Positions 28,158 to 38,092 are shown, numbered from the stretch's first letter. The stretch: DNA of 64,000 bases from JAZDEY01 sp043808325 [NCBI: Candidatus Eiseniibacteriota bacterium] (GCA_043808325.1 JAZDEY010000021.1:40950-104949), one strand, 5' to 3'. The notes: generated by a model from the sequence alone, not told the origin. Translations and numbers: made by a program.

Positions 28158-29804
28158 CTACCGGACCAACAGCACCCGTGCAGTCTCCTGCATGCTCCCC
28201 AAGCTGACACGCATGAAGTACACCCCGGCGGATGCATCATGGCCGCTTTCGTTACGACCATCCCATACCGCCTCCACCTCGCCGGCGCTCAGTGCAAGAC
28301 CATCCACCGTGCGGCAGAGCCGGCCTGTTATGTCAAAGATCTCGATTTCGTAGGGGCCAGCCGTTGGGGCATCAAACCGGGCTGTCACCATCTGGGTGAA
28401 GGGATTGGGAGACACCGAGAAAGAGAAATCCAGCCTAGCCGGCACGCCAGATGAGGCCTCCTCGTAGACCTTCATCGTATAACGCTGGGGGTTGTTTCCC
28501 GTACCTGTCTTTCTGTAAACCTTTATCTGATAGTCGCCGGCCGTGGTAATCGAGTAATCCAACTCCTCTGTCTCCCCGATGCCCTCAGAAGTCGCGTTCG
28601 CCAGGAGGGTCGTTCCGAGGGCATCGTAGAGATCGATGTCCGGATCCGATATCGAGTCGGTCGCGACCCACACCTCAGTGCCCCCGTCAGGGCCGACATA
28701 GTAGCTTGACCCGACCGGATCGACCTCGACCGTGAGCTGCGTGGCCGGGAGCGTTATGCGATACCAATCGACATCCGTGTTGCCGTTGTCGATCGAGAGA
28801 TCGGTGACCACCAGCGAATCCGCAATCGTGCCCAGGATGGTCGGGGTGGTGTTTGTGTCGTTATTCTCATACGGGTCGCCGTAATGGCGCATGCCGCCCC
28901 GAATGTCATCGTCCTTTGGGCCGACACCGAGACTCGGCGAGCAAATGTAAGGCTCCAACAGCTTGGTGCAGTCGGTCGGGATCACGTGGCCGAGACCAAA
29001 GCCGTGCCCGTGCTCATGGCATATGACGTTCTTGAGGTTGCCGTAGTTGGACATGGGATTGTGGTAGAAGTCAACATCATCGGTGTCCAGGACCATGTCG
29101 CCGACGTTAGGGTAGTAGTTGTAGGCAAGGACGTTGCTCGGCCCATCGATCGAGCGGCCGCCGATTCGGACGTCTCCGCGAACCCCCAGGACACCCGAAT
29201 AGTCAGGCATATCGGCGCCGTCATCGGAAACCTCAACATAGGTGATGCCTATGACGGCCTGCCAGCGCGAAAAGGCGTTTCGGATCTTGTCCTGCCAGCC
29301 AAGGCTTCCCCAAGCGCCGGTGAAGACCGCAAAGAGGTTGCTTGCTCCCCCATCTGCCCACGTCCCATCGGGCACGAAGCCCCAGGTGAGGGTGATCGGA
29401 TTCCCGGCGGTGCCCGTGGAAGGGTTGGTGGCGGTCACGGACCAACGAGTCCGAAGATAGTAGTTCAGGGAGTTGTCTTCGCCGAAATACACCGCCAGGG
29501 TCCTGAGAATTCTCTCGGCATCCTCCGGGCGCGTATCGGGGTGGAGGCAGACGTCCACCGGGCCGGATTCGGCTAATCCGATCTCCGCCGGTTCCGCCGC
29601 TTGCTGAGCAAGCCCACGGACGGTCACATCATAGACGATGCGGTCGAAGGGATCCGTAAAGCCCGGGAGCCTGTCGCGCGTAAGAGATCGACTGCCGGGC
29701 ACAAGATCGCCTCCGGGGCCAAGAGAGAGAAGTGCAACAAGTGCGATCAATGGAACGGCTAATCTAAGGGAACGAGCAAAACGGTGACTCCTACCTGAGT
29801 TCAT
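28158..29804 (-). CDS. Matrixin-like (M10) secreted metalloprotease with FlgD-like tail
   Basis: A 548-residue exported protein. The zinc site CHEHGHGFGLGH gives HExxHxxGxxH with His263, Glu264, His267 and His273. Upstream text (IRNAFSRWQAVIGITYVEV) is the usual matrixin approach, so it should be a zinc endopeptidase. After the protease comes a pre-peptidase C-terminal beta-sandwich (about residues 315-450: DVDWYRITLPATQLTVEV ... YQIKVYRKTGT). The tail is a FlgD-Ig/type IX-like domain (FSVSPNPFTQMVTARF ... GVYFMRVSLGS). AAAGGAGAAAAGAAGC precedes the ATG, and a consensus promoter lies 90 bases upstream. The adjacent C25 peptidase and other FlgD-tailed proteins suggest a shared secretion route. 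Confidence 0.87.
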   Translation of the reverse strand: MNSGRSHRFARSLRLAVPLIALVALLSLGPGGDLVPGSRSLTRDRLPGFTDPFDRIVYDVTVRGLAQQAAEPAEIGLAESGPVDVCLHPDTRPEDAERILRTLAVYFGEDNSLNYYLRTRWSVTATNPSTGTAGNPITLTWGFVPDGTWADGGASNLFAVFTGAWGSLGWQDKIRNAFSRWQAVIGITYVEVSDDGADMPDYSGVLGVRGDVRIGGRSIDGPSNVLAYNYYPNVGDMVLDTDDVDFYHNPMSNYGNLKNVICHEHGHGFGLGHVIPTDCTKLLEPYICSPSLGVGPKDDDIRGGMRHYGDPYENNDTNTTPTILGTIADSLVVTDLSIDNGNTDVDWYRITLPATQLTVEVDPVGSSYYVGPDGGTEVWVATDSISDPDIDLYDALGTTLLANATSEGIGETEELDYSITTAGDYQIKVYRKTGTGNNPQRYTMKVYEEASSGVPARLDFSFSVSPNPFTQMVTARFDAPTAGPYEIEIFDITGRLCRTVDGLALSAGEVEAVWDGRNESGHDASAGVYFMRVSLGSMQETARVLLVR

Positions 29805-29897
29805 GCTTCTTTTCTCCTTTGGCCCCTCGGCCTTCTTCGATCAAATGATCTCGGACTGGCGAATGAACGCATCCGTTTGACTTCCACGATGGTGTGC

Positions 29898-29926
29898 ATT
29901 ATAGCATAACCCCGCCACCATTTCAA
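29898..29926 (-). promoter_or_regulatory. Consensus promoter of the matrixin gene
   Basis: On the minus strand, TTGAAA (29926-29921), 17 bases and a perfect TATAAT (29903-29898). The rest of the gap, 29927-30108, holds no gene or clear terminator that I can see. Confidence 0.75.
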
Positions 29927-30108
29927 CTGCGCATACCGGATGAGCGGTGTATCAATTTGTGTGGAAGAGTCAGGTCAGGGGGGGGAGACAAAGAGACATG
30001 GGTGGATCCTCGATTCTAAGGGTTTGCGACGAAAGGGAGATCGTGACGCAACCCGCGGCCATAGCTCGGCACCGGGACCCAAACGCGACCTGGAAGCCTG
30101 ACGCCCGG

Positions 30109-31374
30109 CTATGCCGTCTTTCTCGCCAACAGCAGTTCGATCTCCTTTTCGAGCATCTTCTCCATGCCCGGGCCGTAGCCGATGTGCTTGAAGATCATCC
30201 GGCCGGAAGGGTCCACTATATATGTCGTGGGCGTTGCCCGGACGTTGTATTGCTTGCGCGCAAACTCGGTCTCGTCTAGAAGGATCGGAGCCGTGAATGC
30301 GGCGTCGCTCGCGACCTTCTGGGTCAACTCTTTCCTACCCGTGACATCCACAACCACAATCCTGGCCCCCCTGGTCTGGTACTTGGTATTGATGGCCTCG
30401 AGGTGCGGCAACTCCGCATGACAAGGCCCTCAAGTGGGGCTCATGAAATTGAGGATGACGATGTCGCCCTTGGTGGGCTCGAAGCTCTCAGAGGCGCCCC
30501 CGAGCGTCGGCATCGTAAAAGCAATCGCAGGCTTGGCGGCCACCATCCTGTCCTGCCATACCGCGTCTTCAAACTGCTGCTTCTTCTTCGGGGTGTAACG
30601 CTCCGCAGTCATCAGGGACTCCACCGCAGCTCTCGCGTAGTCGTACTCGCCGGTCACGAGAATGTCTCTATAACTCTTGAAGGCCTTGGCAGTCTCCCCG
30701 GCCTTGAGATAAGCATCAGCCAGGTGCCGCGTCGCGTCTTCAGAGGGCTCTTCAAAGAGCTTGATCGAGTTTTCGAAGTCGGCTATCGCTTCCTTGTACA
30801 TTCCCTTCTTGTAATAAACGTAGCCCCGGCTGTCTATGCATTGAGCGCTGTCTTCGCGGCTCTGGGACAGCTCGATCGATTTCTGACACAGGGACATCGC
30901 GAGATCGAGGTCACGGCCCCGCTCGGCCAGATCGTAGCCGATGTAGTTATAAATCCATCCTGCATTCATTGGAACCGTCAGGAGTTCGGTCCCTATCAGG
31001 ACCGCCTCATCAGGCCTGGAGTCGATCTTCAGATTGTAGAGCCGGTAATACATCGTTGCCTTGCTCTCAGGATCGGTCTCCTTCTCGATGGTCTGCCGAG
31101 CGAAACCCACGAATCTGGTGGTATCTTTGAGGGCGTCGAGCATCTCCTTGGCAATCATCGAGTAGGCCCGCGCCTTCTGCTCACTCTTAGGGAAGTCCGA
31201 GATGAAGCCCTGTAGCCGATCGACCTTTGCCTCGGGGTCCGTGAGTTCGGTGATACCCTTAAGTTCAGCCTGTTCATCCGCGGGTTTGGGAGGCTGTATT
31301 CTGTCCTTGAGGACGTAACCCACGATCACCCCCGCGATCAAGACGACGACGAGAATCCAGAGCCCTGATTTCAT
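30109..31374 (-). CDS. TPR-thioredoxin protein with in-frame UGA at the first redox cysteine (probable selenoprotein)
   Basis: Read through one TGA (30432-30430), this is a single 421-residue protein. A membrane anchor (LWILVVVLIAGVIVGYVL) is followed by helical TPR-like repeats (about 60-270: DSRGYVYYKKGMYKEAIADFENSIKLF) and a TlpA-type thioredoxin domain. The sequence around the TGA reads DIVILNFMSPT-stop-GPCHAELPHLEAIN. The TGA therefore occupies the first Cys of the CxxC motif (Sec315-Gly-Pro-Cys318), and the thioredoxin fold continues in frame to ATPTTYIVDPSGRMIFKHIG. A hairpin resembling a bacterial SECIS follows the TGA. AGGGGGTAAGCG precedes the ATG. The protein would face the periplasm as a thiol oxidoreductase. 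A point-mutated pseudogene is the alternative. kbl lies 68 bases upstream on the same strand. Confidence 0.75.
30394..30432 (-). promoter_or_regulatory. Putative bacterial SECIS hairpin with recoded UGA
   Basis: Starting at the TGA (30432-30430), the minus strand can form a lower stem (30428-30422 with 30400-30394; seven pairs, one G-U). A small internal loop with a U on its 5' side follows, then an upper stem TGCGG/CCGCA (30418-30414 with 30408-30404). The apical loop AGTTG carries the GU used by SelB in Escherichia coli fdhF. The distance from UGA to the GU is 17 bases, in the usual bacterial range. Confidence 0.6.
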
Positions 31375-31442
31375 CGCTTACCCCCTGTGCCTGATTTTCT
31401 CGGCCGAGATAATTCACCTCGACCTTCCGACACTCTCCGGTT

Positions 31443-32633
31443 CTATTTTATGACATTATACTTCTTACCCACCTTGGCGAAGGCCGCGATCGCCTTGTCC
31501 AGCTGCTGCCGGTTGTGGGCGGCAGAGATCTGGACTCTGATCCTCGCCTGGCCCTTGGGAACCACCGGGTAGCTGAACCCGATCAAATAGATCCCCTCGG
31601 CTAGAAGATCCCTTGCCATATCGTGGGCAAGCTTGGCGTCTCCCAGCATGATCGGGATAATCGGGTGAACACCCGGTTTAATGTCAAAACCGTTGGCCGT
31701 CATCGCATCCCGGAAATATCTGGTGTTCGTCTCAAGCGTGTCCCTCAGTTGGGTTGTCTCGCTCAGCATTCTGAAAGCCGCGATTGCGGTGTAGACAATC
31801 GCAGGTGCCAGAGTATTGGAGAAAAGGTAAGGCCTCGATCTCTGGCGCAGCATGTCGATCAAGGCCTGCCGGCCGCTGGTGAAGCCGCCCGAGGCGCCGC
31901 CCATCGCCTTGCCCATGGTGCTGGTTATGACATCGACTCTGGCCTGTACTCCGTAGTGCTCGGCAGTGCCGCGCCCGGTCTTGCCGATAAAGCCGGTGCA
32001 GTGGGAATCATCGACCATCACCAGGGCTTCGTACTTGTCTGCAAGATCGCAGATTCGGTCCAGCTTCGCCAGGTCGCCGTCCATGGAGAAAGCCCCGTCG
32101 GTCGCGACCATTCTGATCTTCGCCGCCTGAGTCTCTTTGAGTCTTTCCTCGAGGTCGGCCATGTCCCCATGCTTATAAACCTTGCGATCGGCCTTGCACA
32201 GCCGAATTCCATCGATCACGCTGGCGTGATTCAGGGCATCGCTGATGATCGCGCATTCGGCATCGAGTAAGGTCTCAAAGAGGCCGCCGTTGGCATCGAA
32301 ACATGAGGAATAAAGTATGGTGTCGTCGGTCCCGAGGAAACTGCTGATCTCTTTCTCCAGTGTCTTGTGTATGTCCTGAGTCCCGCAGATGAAGCGGACG
32401 GATGACATGCCGTAGCCGTACTTCTCAAGGCCTTGCTTGGCTGCGGCGACAATCTTGGGATGATTGGAGAGACCCAAGTAATTGTTGGCGCAGAAGTTGA
32501 TCACTTCGCCTTCCTTGACCTTGATGTCCGATCCCTGTGGGGTGAGAATCACCCTCTCGTCCTTGTAGAGTCCTGCCTGCTTGATCTCCTCGAGCGCAGC
32601 TGCGAAACCGTCTCTTACCTTCTTCGGGAACAT
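31443..32633 (-). CDS. kbl: 2-amino-3-ketobutyrate CoA ligase (glycine C-acetyltransferase)
   Basis: A 396-residue PLP enzyme of the alpha-oxoamine synthase family. It converts 2-amino-3-oxobutyrate plus CoA to glycine and acetyl-CoA in threonine breakdown. Characteristic parts are [14 protein letters not shown], the PLP-binding [11 protein letters not shown] and the lysine site [14 protein letters not shown]. Length and end ([19 protein letters not shown]) match Kbl better than the biotin or haem synthases of the same family. GAGGAGGGTGGGTGC precedes the ATG. No threonine dehydrogenase gene is adjacent. The next gene is the UGA-containing thioredoxin-like gene, 68 bases downstream. Confidence 0.93.
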   Translation of the reverse strand: MFPKKVRDGFAAALEEIKQAGLYKDERVILTPQGSDIKVKEGEVINFCANNYLGLSNHPKIVAAAKQGLEKYGYGMSSVRFICGTQDIHKTLEKEISSFLGTDDTILYSSCFDANGGLFETLLDAECAIISDALNHASVIDGIRLCKADRKVYKHGDMADLEERLKETQAAKIRMVATDGAFSMDGDLAKLDRICDLADKYEALVMVDDSHCTGFIGKTGRGTAEHYGVQARVDVITSTMGKAMGGASGGFTSGRQALIDMLRQRSRPYLFSNTLAPAIVYTAIAAFRMLSETTQLRDTLETNTRYFRDAMTANGFDIKPGVHPIIPIMLGDAKLAHDMARDLLAEGIYLIGFSYPVVPKGQARIRVQISAAHNRQQLDKAIAAFAKVGKKYNVIK

Positions 32634-32755
32634 GCACCCACCCTCCTCTTCCTGCGGGACGTATGCGAAATGTAGTACGGGCTTAAGAAAGAACTATAAA
32701 GCAATAATCCGAAGCCGCAAGCTTTTTCGGGACGACGGATCGTGCGGACGGAATC

Positions 32756-34987
32756 CTATTTGGCAAGCGTCCGCTTGGCCCGCCTGAGACGGAGCGAATT
32801 GGTCACCACGCTGACCGAACTCACGGCCATCGCGGTCTCGGCGACTATGGGATGAAGCAGGCCGAGGGCCGCAACGGGAATAGCTATCACGTTGTAGAAG
32901 AAAGCCCAGAACAGGTTCTGCCTGATCTTGGCGAATATGGCTCGCGACAACCTGATAGCGCGCACAACCCCGAGAAGGCTTCCACCTGCCAGGGTTATGT
33001 CCGACGACTCCATCGCGATATCGGTGCCCGTGCCGATCGCGATTCCCACGTCGGCCTCGGCCAGGGCCGGCGCATCGTTTATGCCGTCGCCGACCATCAC
33101 CACCTTGCCGAACTTCTGTCTCATCTCCCTGACCTTGAGCGCCTTCTCGGTGGGAAGCACGTTGGCAAAGACGTCAACGATGCCGCATTGGGCCGCTATT
33201 GCCCGTGCGGTTGTTTCGTTGTCGCCGGTAATCATGATCACCCGGAGGCCCATGCTCTTGAGGGCCCGGATCGCCTCGATCGAATCAGGCTTGACCGTAT
33301 CGGCGACCCCAAGGAGACCCACGAGCCTGCCATCCTCGGCAACGCCAACAACTGTGTGGCCGCGGGACTGAATCTCCTGCGCTGCGTTCCTGCTTCCGGC
33401 GAGCGGGACTCCGTTTGCCTGGATGAAATCCAACTTACCGAGGATAACCTGCCTGCCGGCGATGCTTGCCCTGACCCCCAGGCCGGGCTCGGACAAAAAA
33501 TTCTCAGGCTTGGGGAGCCGCCCCTGCGCGGTAACGGCTTGCCTGGCCGCGGCAGCCTCAACTATGGCCTTGGCTATGGGATGCTCGGAGGCATATTCGA
33601 TGGAGGCCGCGGTCCGGAGCAGATGCACCTCGTCGAATCCTTCCGCAGCGACGATCTCGACCACCGAGGGCTGGCCCAAGGTCAGCGTGCCGGTCTTGTC
33701 GATTGCAACCACCTTGGCGTCCTTCGCGGTCTGGACGGCTTCGGTGCTCCGCAGGAGAACCCCAATCTCGGCGCCTACTCCGCCGCCCACCATTATCGCC
33801 GTCGGTGTGGCGAGCCCCAACGCGCACGGGCATGAGATCACAAGCACTGCCACGGCAGCGAAAACCGCGAGCGTCAGTCGTGTTGCCTCCGGATGCGTCA
33901 TGTGGAATCCCAGCACATCATGGAGAGTCCCCATCGCGTCGGGGACAAAGAGCCAGGCCAGGAGAGTCACAAGCGATATCACGAGGATCGCGGGGACGAA
34001 ATAGGCCGTTATCTTATCGGCCAGTCTCTGGATCGGGACTTTGCCTTCCTGGAATTCCTGAACCGCCCGAGCGACCTGGGCCAGGAATGTGGCTTCTCCC
34101 ACCTTGGTGGCCTTCACATTTACGGTGCCGGTCTGATTGACGGTAGCGCCGATCACCTGGTCGCCTTCGCGCTTGTCAACCGGCATCGACTCACCGGTCG
34201 CGATCGATTCATCGACCGTGGTGCGTCCCGAGACCACCACGCCATCGGTCGATATCTTCTCCCCCGGCCTGACGATGAAAACGTCTCCGGGCTGGAGGTC
34301 GCCGATGGGGATCTCCCTCTCGCCGTCAGGCGCGAGGATGGTTGCGGTCTTGGCGGCGAGTCGCAAGAGTCTCTGCACGGCATCCGATGCCCTGCCTCTG
34401 GCCCGCGCCTCAAGGTAGCGGCCCGTAAGATGTATGCCCATTATCATGGCTGCGACGGCGGCGTAGGAATCGATGCTCATGCCGGCGAGCTTCATCACCC
34501 CGGTTGCGAGCGATGAGAGGGTGCCGAGCGCAATCAGCACGTCCATATTGGGAAAGCCGTGGATCACGCTGAGCCACGCACTTCTGTAGACGCTCCGGCC
34601 GGCGTAGAAGAGCACCGGCAGCGAGAGCACCACTATGATCGCATCCAGAGCCATCGTGTGGTGGTGCCCAACCATCTCGATCAGCATCAGGGCTACGACT
34701 GGGATGCCGAGCGCCCAGGCCTGGACCACTCTGGCCCGTGCTGCTACAACCTCATCGAGTCTTGGCCGGGTTGTGGGGACAGTTGCATCGTAGCCGGCGT
34801 TCCTTATGGCCTTGATTATGCCGGCGACCGACACTCTGTCCGGATCAAAGGAGAAAGTGCCTCTTGAGGTTGCGAGATTGGCGGATGCCGAGATCACCCC
34901 GTCGAGCCGTCCGACCGCTCGCTCGATATTGGCTGCGCACGCAGCGCACTTGAGCCCCATGAGATCGAGTTGCACTTTGGTTTCCAT
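32756..34987 (-). CDS. copA: Copper-exporting P1B-type ATPase
   Basis: A 743-residue heavy-metal ATPase. One N-terminal HMA domain carries CAAC (Cys14, Cys17). Eight membrane helices follow, with the intramembranous CPC ([12 protein letters not shown]) typical of Cu+ transport, the phosphorylation site DKTGTLTLG, the TGES-type ATGESMPV loop, an HP dipeptide (SEHPIAKAI) and [10 protein letters not shown]. It pumps Cu+ out of the cytoplasm. Start 34987 is used because GGGGGGCATA precedes that ATG; the frame is open to 34999. The promoter is at 35011-35040. Copper export across the outer membrane would be completed by the cus-type operon at 38-45 kb. Confidence 0.94.
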   Translation of the reverse strand: METKVQLDLMGLKCAACAANIERAVGRLDGVISASANLATSRGTFSFDPDRVSVAGIIKAIRNAGYDATVPTTRPRLDEVVAARARVVQAWALGIPVVALMLIEMVGHHHTMALDAIIVVLSLPVLFYAGRSVYRSAWLSVIHGFPNMDVLIALGTLSSLATGVMKLAGMSIDSYAAVAAMIMGIHLTGRYLEARARGRASDAVQRLLRLAAKTATILAPDGEREIPIGDLQPGDVFIVRPGEKISTDGVVVSGRTTVDESIATGESMPVDKREGDQVIGATVNQTGTVNVKATKVGEATFLAQVARAVQEFQEGKVPIQRLADKITAYFVPAILVISLVTLLAWLFVPDAMGTLHDVLGFHMTHPEATRLTLAVFAAVAVLVISCPCALGLATPTAIMVGGGVGAEIGVLLRSTEAVQTAKDAKVVAIDKTGTLTLGQPSVVEIVAAEGFDEVHLLRTAASIEYASEHPIAKAIVEAAAARQAVTAQGRLPKPENFLSEPGLGVRASIAGRQVILGKLDFIQANGVPLAGSRNAAQEIQSRGHTVVGVAEDGRLVGLLGVADTVKPDSIEAIRALKSMGLRVIMITGDNETTARAIAAQCGIVDVFANVLPTEKALKVREMRQKFGKVVMVGDGINDAPALAEADVGIAIGTGTDIAMESSDITLAGGSLLGVVRAIRLSRAIFAKIRQNLFWAFFYNVIAIPVAALGLLHPIVAETAMAVSSVSVVTNSLRLRRAKRTLAK

Positions 34988-35010
34988 TATGCCCCCCAAG
35001 ACCGCACCTC

Positions 35011-35040
35011 ACTCTACTTGTCCCGCGAAGGCCTTGTCAA
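35011..35040 (-). promoter_or_regulatory. Promoter of copA
   Basis: On the minus strand, TTGACA (35040-35035), 18 bases and TAGAGT (35016-35011), ending 24 bases before the start codon. The spacer is one base shorter than in classic CueR promoters, and no clear CueR dyad is seen. Confidence 0.6.
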
Positions 35041-35145
35041 ACAGTATCGTCCCCTGCAGGGTTTAAACCATTCAGACCTTCCCGGTGTCTAAGGTACTGG
35101 AACAGATGCGTGAAAATGGACGATCTCGGCAGGCGCCGTGTAACC

Positions 35146-35955
35146 TCATCTGGTTTCCACAAGGGAGACCTTCCTGAGGGGGGAGATGGGATCGTTTGAG
35201 TCAAGCTCGATCCAGCGTTGATCCGGCCAGTCCGGCAGTAACTCAACCTGCAGGACGGCCTCCTCGCCTCCGCCTACAACCGTTTGAGTCCAGTCACCGC
35301 TACAGCCGAAGCAGCGCACATCCCGTATGACAAGTTCCTGCTTACCTCTGTTACTTATCACCAATCTGCCCTGCGCGGCCAAGGCTTGATCTCTGATGGC
35401 TCCGCCACTCAAGCGCGAGGCCGGCTCCACGGGCAAAGGGTTCGGCGTGACCACAAGGTGGGGGCCCTCTCCTTCTGTTACTCTGCCCCGGGCCGTAATG
35501 GCGGCACGCGGCCGGATGGGATCGTTGGAATCGACGAACAGCGTCTTGGATGTGACCTCCCTGACTTCATCGCCGAGTAAGGAAAGCGACAACAGGGTCG
35601 CGCCTCCGGGAGGGATGACTTCTCTCTCGATGCCTGCAGTGAGGCACTCACAGGATGTGTAGAGCGAGACGCGCAGGGAATCGTCTCCTCGGTTGGTGAG
35701 CCGGATCTGTGTTGAGACCCGTTCTCCGCGCTTGATCGCGCCGAAATCCCAGAGTTCGCGTTCGAGCGTGATTGCAGGTCCGGGAGGGGGCTCCGTTCTG
35801 GGTGGGGCGCAGGCGACCCACAGCACTACTGTCGAGACGGCAACCATTGAGAGCTGCAGCAACCCCGAGACCCACCCGAATTTCGCGGAGCCGCAGGTCG
35901 GCGCCGTCTCGGGCGCACCGGAGGTCCTCGGGTTCAGCGTGCTCGGCTCGTGCAT
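35146..35955 (-). CDS. DUF1573-domain lipoprotein
   Basis: A 269-residue protein with an N-terminal membrane segment (LLQLSMVAVSTVVLWVAC) ending in a probable lipobox. Two ASPM-SPD-2-Hydin/DUF1573-type immunoglobulin-like domains follow. The first has WDFGAIKRGERVSTQIRLTNRGDDSL and the SCEC cysteine pair typical of DUF1573. The second has LVISNRGKQELVIRDVRCFGCSGDW. These domains are common on exported proteins of this kind of lineage and their role is not known. The gene starts four bases after the barrel-protein stop and is third in an operon with a thioredoxin-like lipoprotein. The CxC and CxxC pairs might be substrates of that thioredoxin-like protein, which is inference. Confidence 0.72.
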   Translation of the reverse strand: MHEPSTLNPRTSGAPETAPTCGSAKFGWVSGLLQLSMVAVSTVVLWVACAPPRTEPPPGPAITLERELWDFGAIKRGERVSTQIRLTNRGDDSLRVSLYTSCECLTAGIEREVIPPGGATLLSLSLLGDEVREVTSKTLFVDSNDPIRPRAAITARGRVTEGEGPHLVVTPNPLPVEPASRLSGGAIRDQALAAQGRLVISNRGKQELVIRDVRCFGCSGDWTQTVVGGGEEAVLQVELLPDWPDQRWIELDSNDPISPLRKVSLVETR

Positions 35956-35959
35956 GCGC

Positions 35960-37423
35960 CTACCAGATCGCCGCCCTGACGTAGAGGGAGATCAGGGAGA
36001 CGTCATAGTTGTGGTCGGTGGAATTGGAGGAATCGATTCGATTCGAAACATATCTTTCTTCGATTGTGATCCGAGCGTCCCTGGCGAATTCGAATGCCAG
36101 GGTGCCGACGAGAGTGATCTTCTTGGTGTCGAGGGCGAGCGTCGGGCCGTCATCCTCGAGCCCGCTGCCCGAATAGATTCCAGCAAGACCCAGGTTGAGA
36201 GCGGGGCTAAGCTTGAGATAGGTTCTCAAGCTGAACGTCGGGTGCGCCATCTTATTGGCGTCCTCTGCGGGTGCAGGAGAGCCGCTTGGCGGCGCCGGAT
36301 ATATAGTCCGGAGATACCTCGCAAAGGCCGCAACCACCACGGGGCCGCGAGCGACCTCGAGCCTGACCCTCAGGCCCTCGCGGTTCGGATTGTAGGATAG
36401 TGCCCGGAAATAGGATTCCCAGTTGGGTGATAGATAAAGGTACGAAGCCTCGGCCTTGATCGATTTGGAGGGCCGGAGATCGAGCGATACGATCCCGCCC
36501 TTACCCTGCTTGTCGGCGCATGCGACTGTCTCGCCGTCGGTGCGGACACACGAGAGATCCCTGCGGTCCCCGGCCGACTTGGTGAGTGTCCACTCGCCGC
36601 CGAGCGAAAGCGCCTTGAGTATCGGCACACTCCAGGTGATCCCGCAGACTGTGTTCTTAAAGGGCCTCACACCTGCTCGGTGAAGTGATTCCAGAGAGTT
36701 CTCATCTTCCGCGGATCTCACAGCCACGAGGCCCAGGTCAAAGAAAGAGGAGGTGCGCAGAGCATATCTGGTCAGGCTTGCCCTGCCGCCTGTGGTGATC
36801 ATCTGGTAATCGGCGTCCGCAGTTCGGGGCCGTGCGAGGAAACCATCGAGGCCGAAGGTTCCGCCGGGAGTCACGCTTGCCCTCACGCCTTCGAAGGTAA
36901 GAGCGGGGCCCAGTTCCTCCAGTGTCTCGCCGAGGATGGCGCCTGCGACGCTGGGCGCCCCGGCGCAACCGCATCCACCGCCTCCGCCCTCCGGGTCATC
37001 CTCAACGTCCCATCTCATCAAGGTAAGAGGAGTGTAAGACGTGCTGTAGTAACCAAGCTGCGACCTCAAGGTCGGGGTCTCGTAGGCGATGAAAGCGCTT
37101 CCCAGCTCCGAGGAGAGATAGTCAGGGCCAGCAAGCAGCACTTCCCTGCCCTCGTTGGAGACCCTTATCATACCGCCCACCTTGACTTCGTCAGTCAAAG
37201 GATAGGCAGCCTCGAGTACGAAGCGGTGCTTGAGCGAGTATCCCTCCCCGAGGGATTCGCCGTAGGTCCCGCTGAGAGCTCCGGAATCAGCCGAATCGAC
37301 GTGTCTGAGCCTGAGCCTGACATCGCCGGTGATGTCAAGGCCTTGATCGAGCGCGTAGGCGCTTGCCCAGAGTACCAGGCTCAGGGCGGCGGCTGCACCG
37401 AGCGCTATGCAGATGCTACGCAT
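35960..37423 (-). CDS. Predicted outer-membrane beta-barrel protein
   Basis: A 487-residue exported protein with a signal peptide (MRSICIALGAAAALSLVLWASAYA). It has long runs of alternating hydrophobic residues (ITGDVRLRLRHVD, KHRFVLEAAYPLTDEVKVGGMI, ISLYVRAAIW at the very end) and a terminal aromatic residue, all typical of porin-like barrels. A Gly/Cys-rich stretch at about residues 146-155 (EGGGGGCGCAGAP) would lie in a loop and is unusual. ATG 37423 follows GGGAGTATCTC. It stands ten bases after the thioredoxin-like lipoprotein gene and four before the DUF1573 gene. Function unknown. Confidence 0.7.
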   Translation of the reverse strand: MRSICIALGAAAALSLVLWASAYALDQGLDITGDVRLRLRHVDSADSGALSGTYGESLGEGYSLKHRFVLEAAYPLTDEVKVGGMIRVSNEGREVLLAGPDYLSSELGSAFIAYETPTLRSQLGYYSTSYTPLTLMRWDVEDDPEGGGGGCGCAGAPSVAGAILGETLEELGPALTFEGVRASVTPGGTFGLDGFLARPRTADADYQMITTGGRASLTRYALRTSSFFDLGLVAVRSAEDENSLESLHRAGVRPFKNTVCGITWSVPILKALSLGGEWTLTKSAGDRRDLSCVRTDGETVACADKQGKGGIVSLDLRPSKSIKAEASYLYLSPNWESYFRALSYNPNREGLRVRLEVARGPVVVAAFARYLRTIYPAPPSGSPAPAEDANKMAHPTFSLRTYLKLSPALNLGLAGIYSGSGLEDDGPTLALDTKKITLVGTLAFEFARDARITIEERYVSNRIDSSNSTDHNYDVSLISLYVRAAIW

Positions 37424-37433
37424 GAGATACTCC

Positions 37434-38000
37434 CTACTTCCCCTTGGATCCGCCCGGTGTTGCCGCCTTGACCTCATTGGCTATCACCTGGTCGAGGGCC
37501 TCGGACAGCATCGCTCGAAGATCCGGCGGATGGTCGTATTGAACAAGAGTAAGCGCGCGATCCCGGTTGACGATGAATACGCTGAACGTGTAATCGGCTG
37601 CCCTGTATGCCCGGGCCGCGCGCGTTCTTGGATCCCAGACATTGACGAATCCGAGGCCTTCGGACTTGAGGAAGGCTTTGACGCCTTGAACATTCTCGAG
37701 GTCGAAGTTGACACCCACGAAGGATATGCCCTCGCCGCTGTATTGCCGGTAGACCCGATCACAATCGACGAGTGCCTCCCTGCAGGTCGGGCATGCCATG
37801 CTCCAGATCACGATCACGGTACCCACGCTCGCCTGGAAGGTTTTCGCAAAATTGATCTCCTCGTCTGCTGCGAGACTCAGAAGACTGAAGGCCGGTGCCG
37901 GGGCCCCCACCTTGAGCCGCTCGGGCCCCTTGACCGGAACCTTCGCACAACCTGCCACCAGGGCAAGGCATAAACAGATCGCGAGAGCCGTCGATCTCAT
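37434..38000 (-). CDS. TlpA-like thioredoxin-fold lipoprotein
   Basis: A 188-residue lipoprotein with lipobox LVAGC (Cys18). The AhpC/TSA-thioredoxin fold is clear (KVGAPAPAFSLLSLAADEEINF ... GTVIVIWSMACPTCREALVD ... SFVGVNFDLENVQGVKAFLKS). The active site CPTC is intact, in contrast to the UGA-containing homologue at 30.1 kb. It would work as a periplasmic thiol oxidoreductase attached to a membrane. GAGGAGGTATC before the ATG and the promoter at 38093-38121 make it the first gene of the operon with the barrel and DUF1573 proteins, possible partners with paired cysteines. Confidence 0.85.
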   Translation of the reverse strand: MRSTALAICLCLALVAGCAKVPVKGPERLKVGAPAPAFSLLSLAADEEINFAKTFQASVGTVIVIWSMACPTCREALVDCDRVYRQYSGEGISFVGVNFDLENVQGVKAFLKSEGLGFVNVWDPRTRAARAYRAADYTFSVFIVNRDRALTLVQYDHPPDLRAMLSEALDQVIANEVKAATPGGSKGK

Positions 38001-38045
38001 GATACCTCCTCACAGAAAGCGTGCGTGACGACCGAATGCCACCAA

Positions 38046-38065
38046 CGGCCTATGGCTTTAGGCCG
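38046..38065 (-). promoter_or_regulatory. Leader hairpin before the TlpA-like operon
   Basis: CGGCCTA (38046-38052) and TAGGCCG (38059-38065) form a perfect 7-bp stem with a 6-base loop inside the predicted 5' leader. There is no T-run, so it is not a standard terminator. It could be an RNA control site. Confidence 0.35.
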
Positions 38066-38092
38066 CAGTTGCCTTCGGCGATCCCCTTGAGG

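Noticed and set aside
37434-38000. Possible selenocysteine in the second TlpA-like protein
   Set aside because: Its active site reads CPTC with normal cysteine codons.
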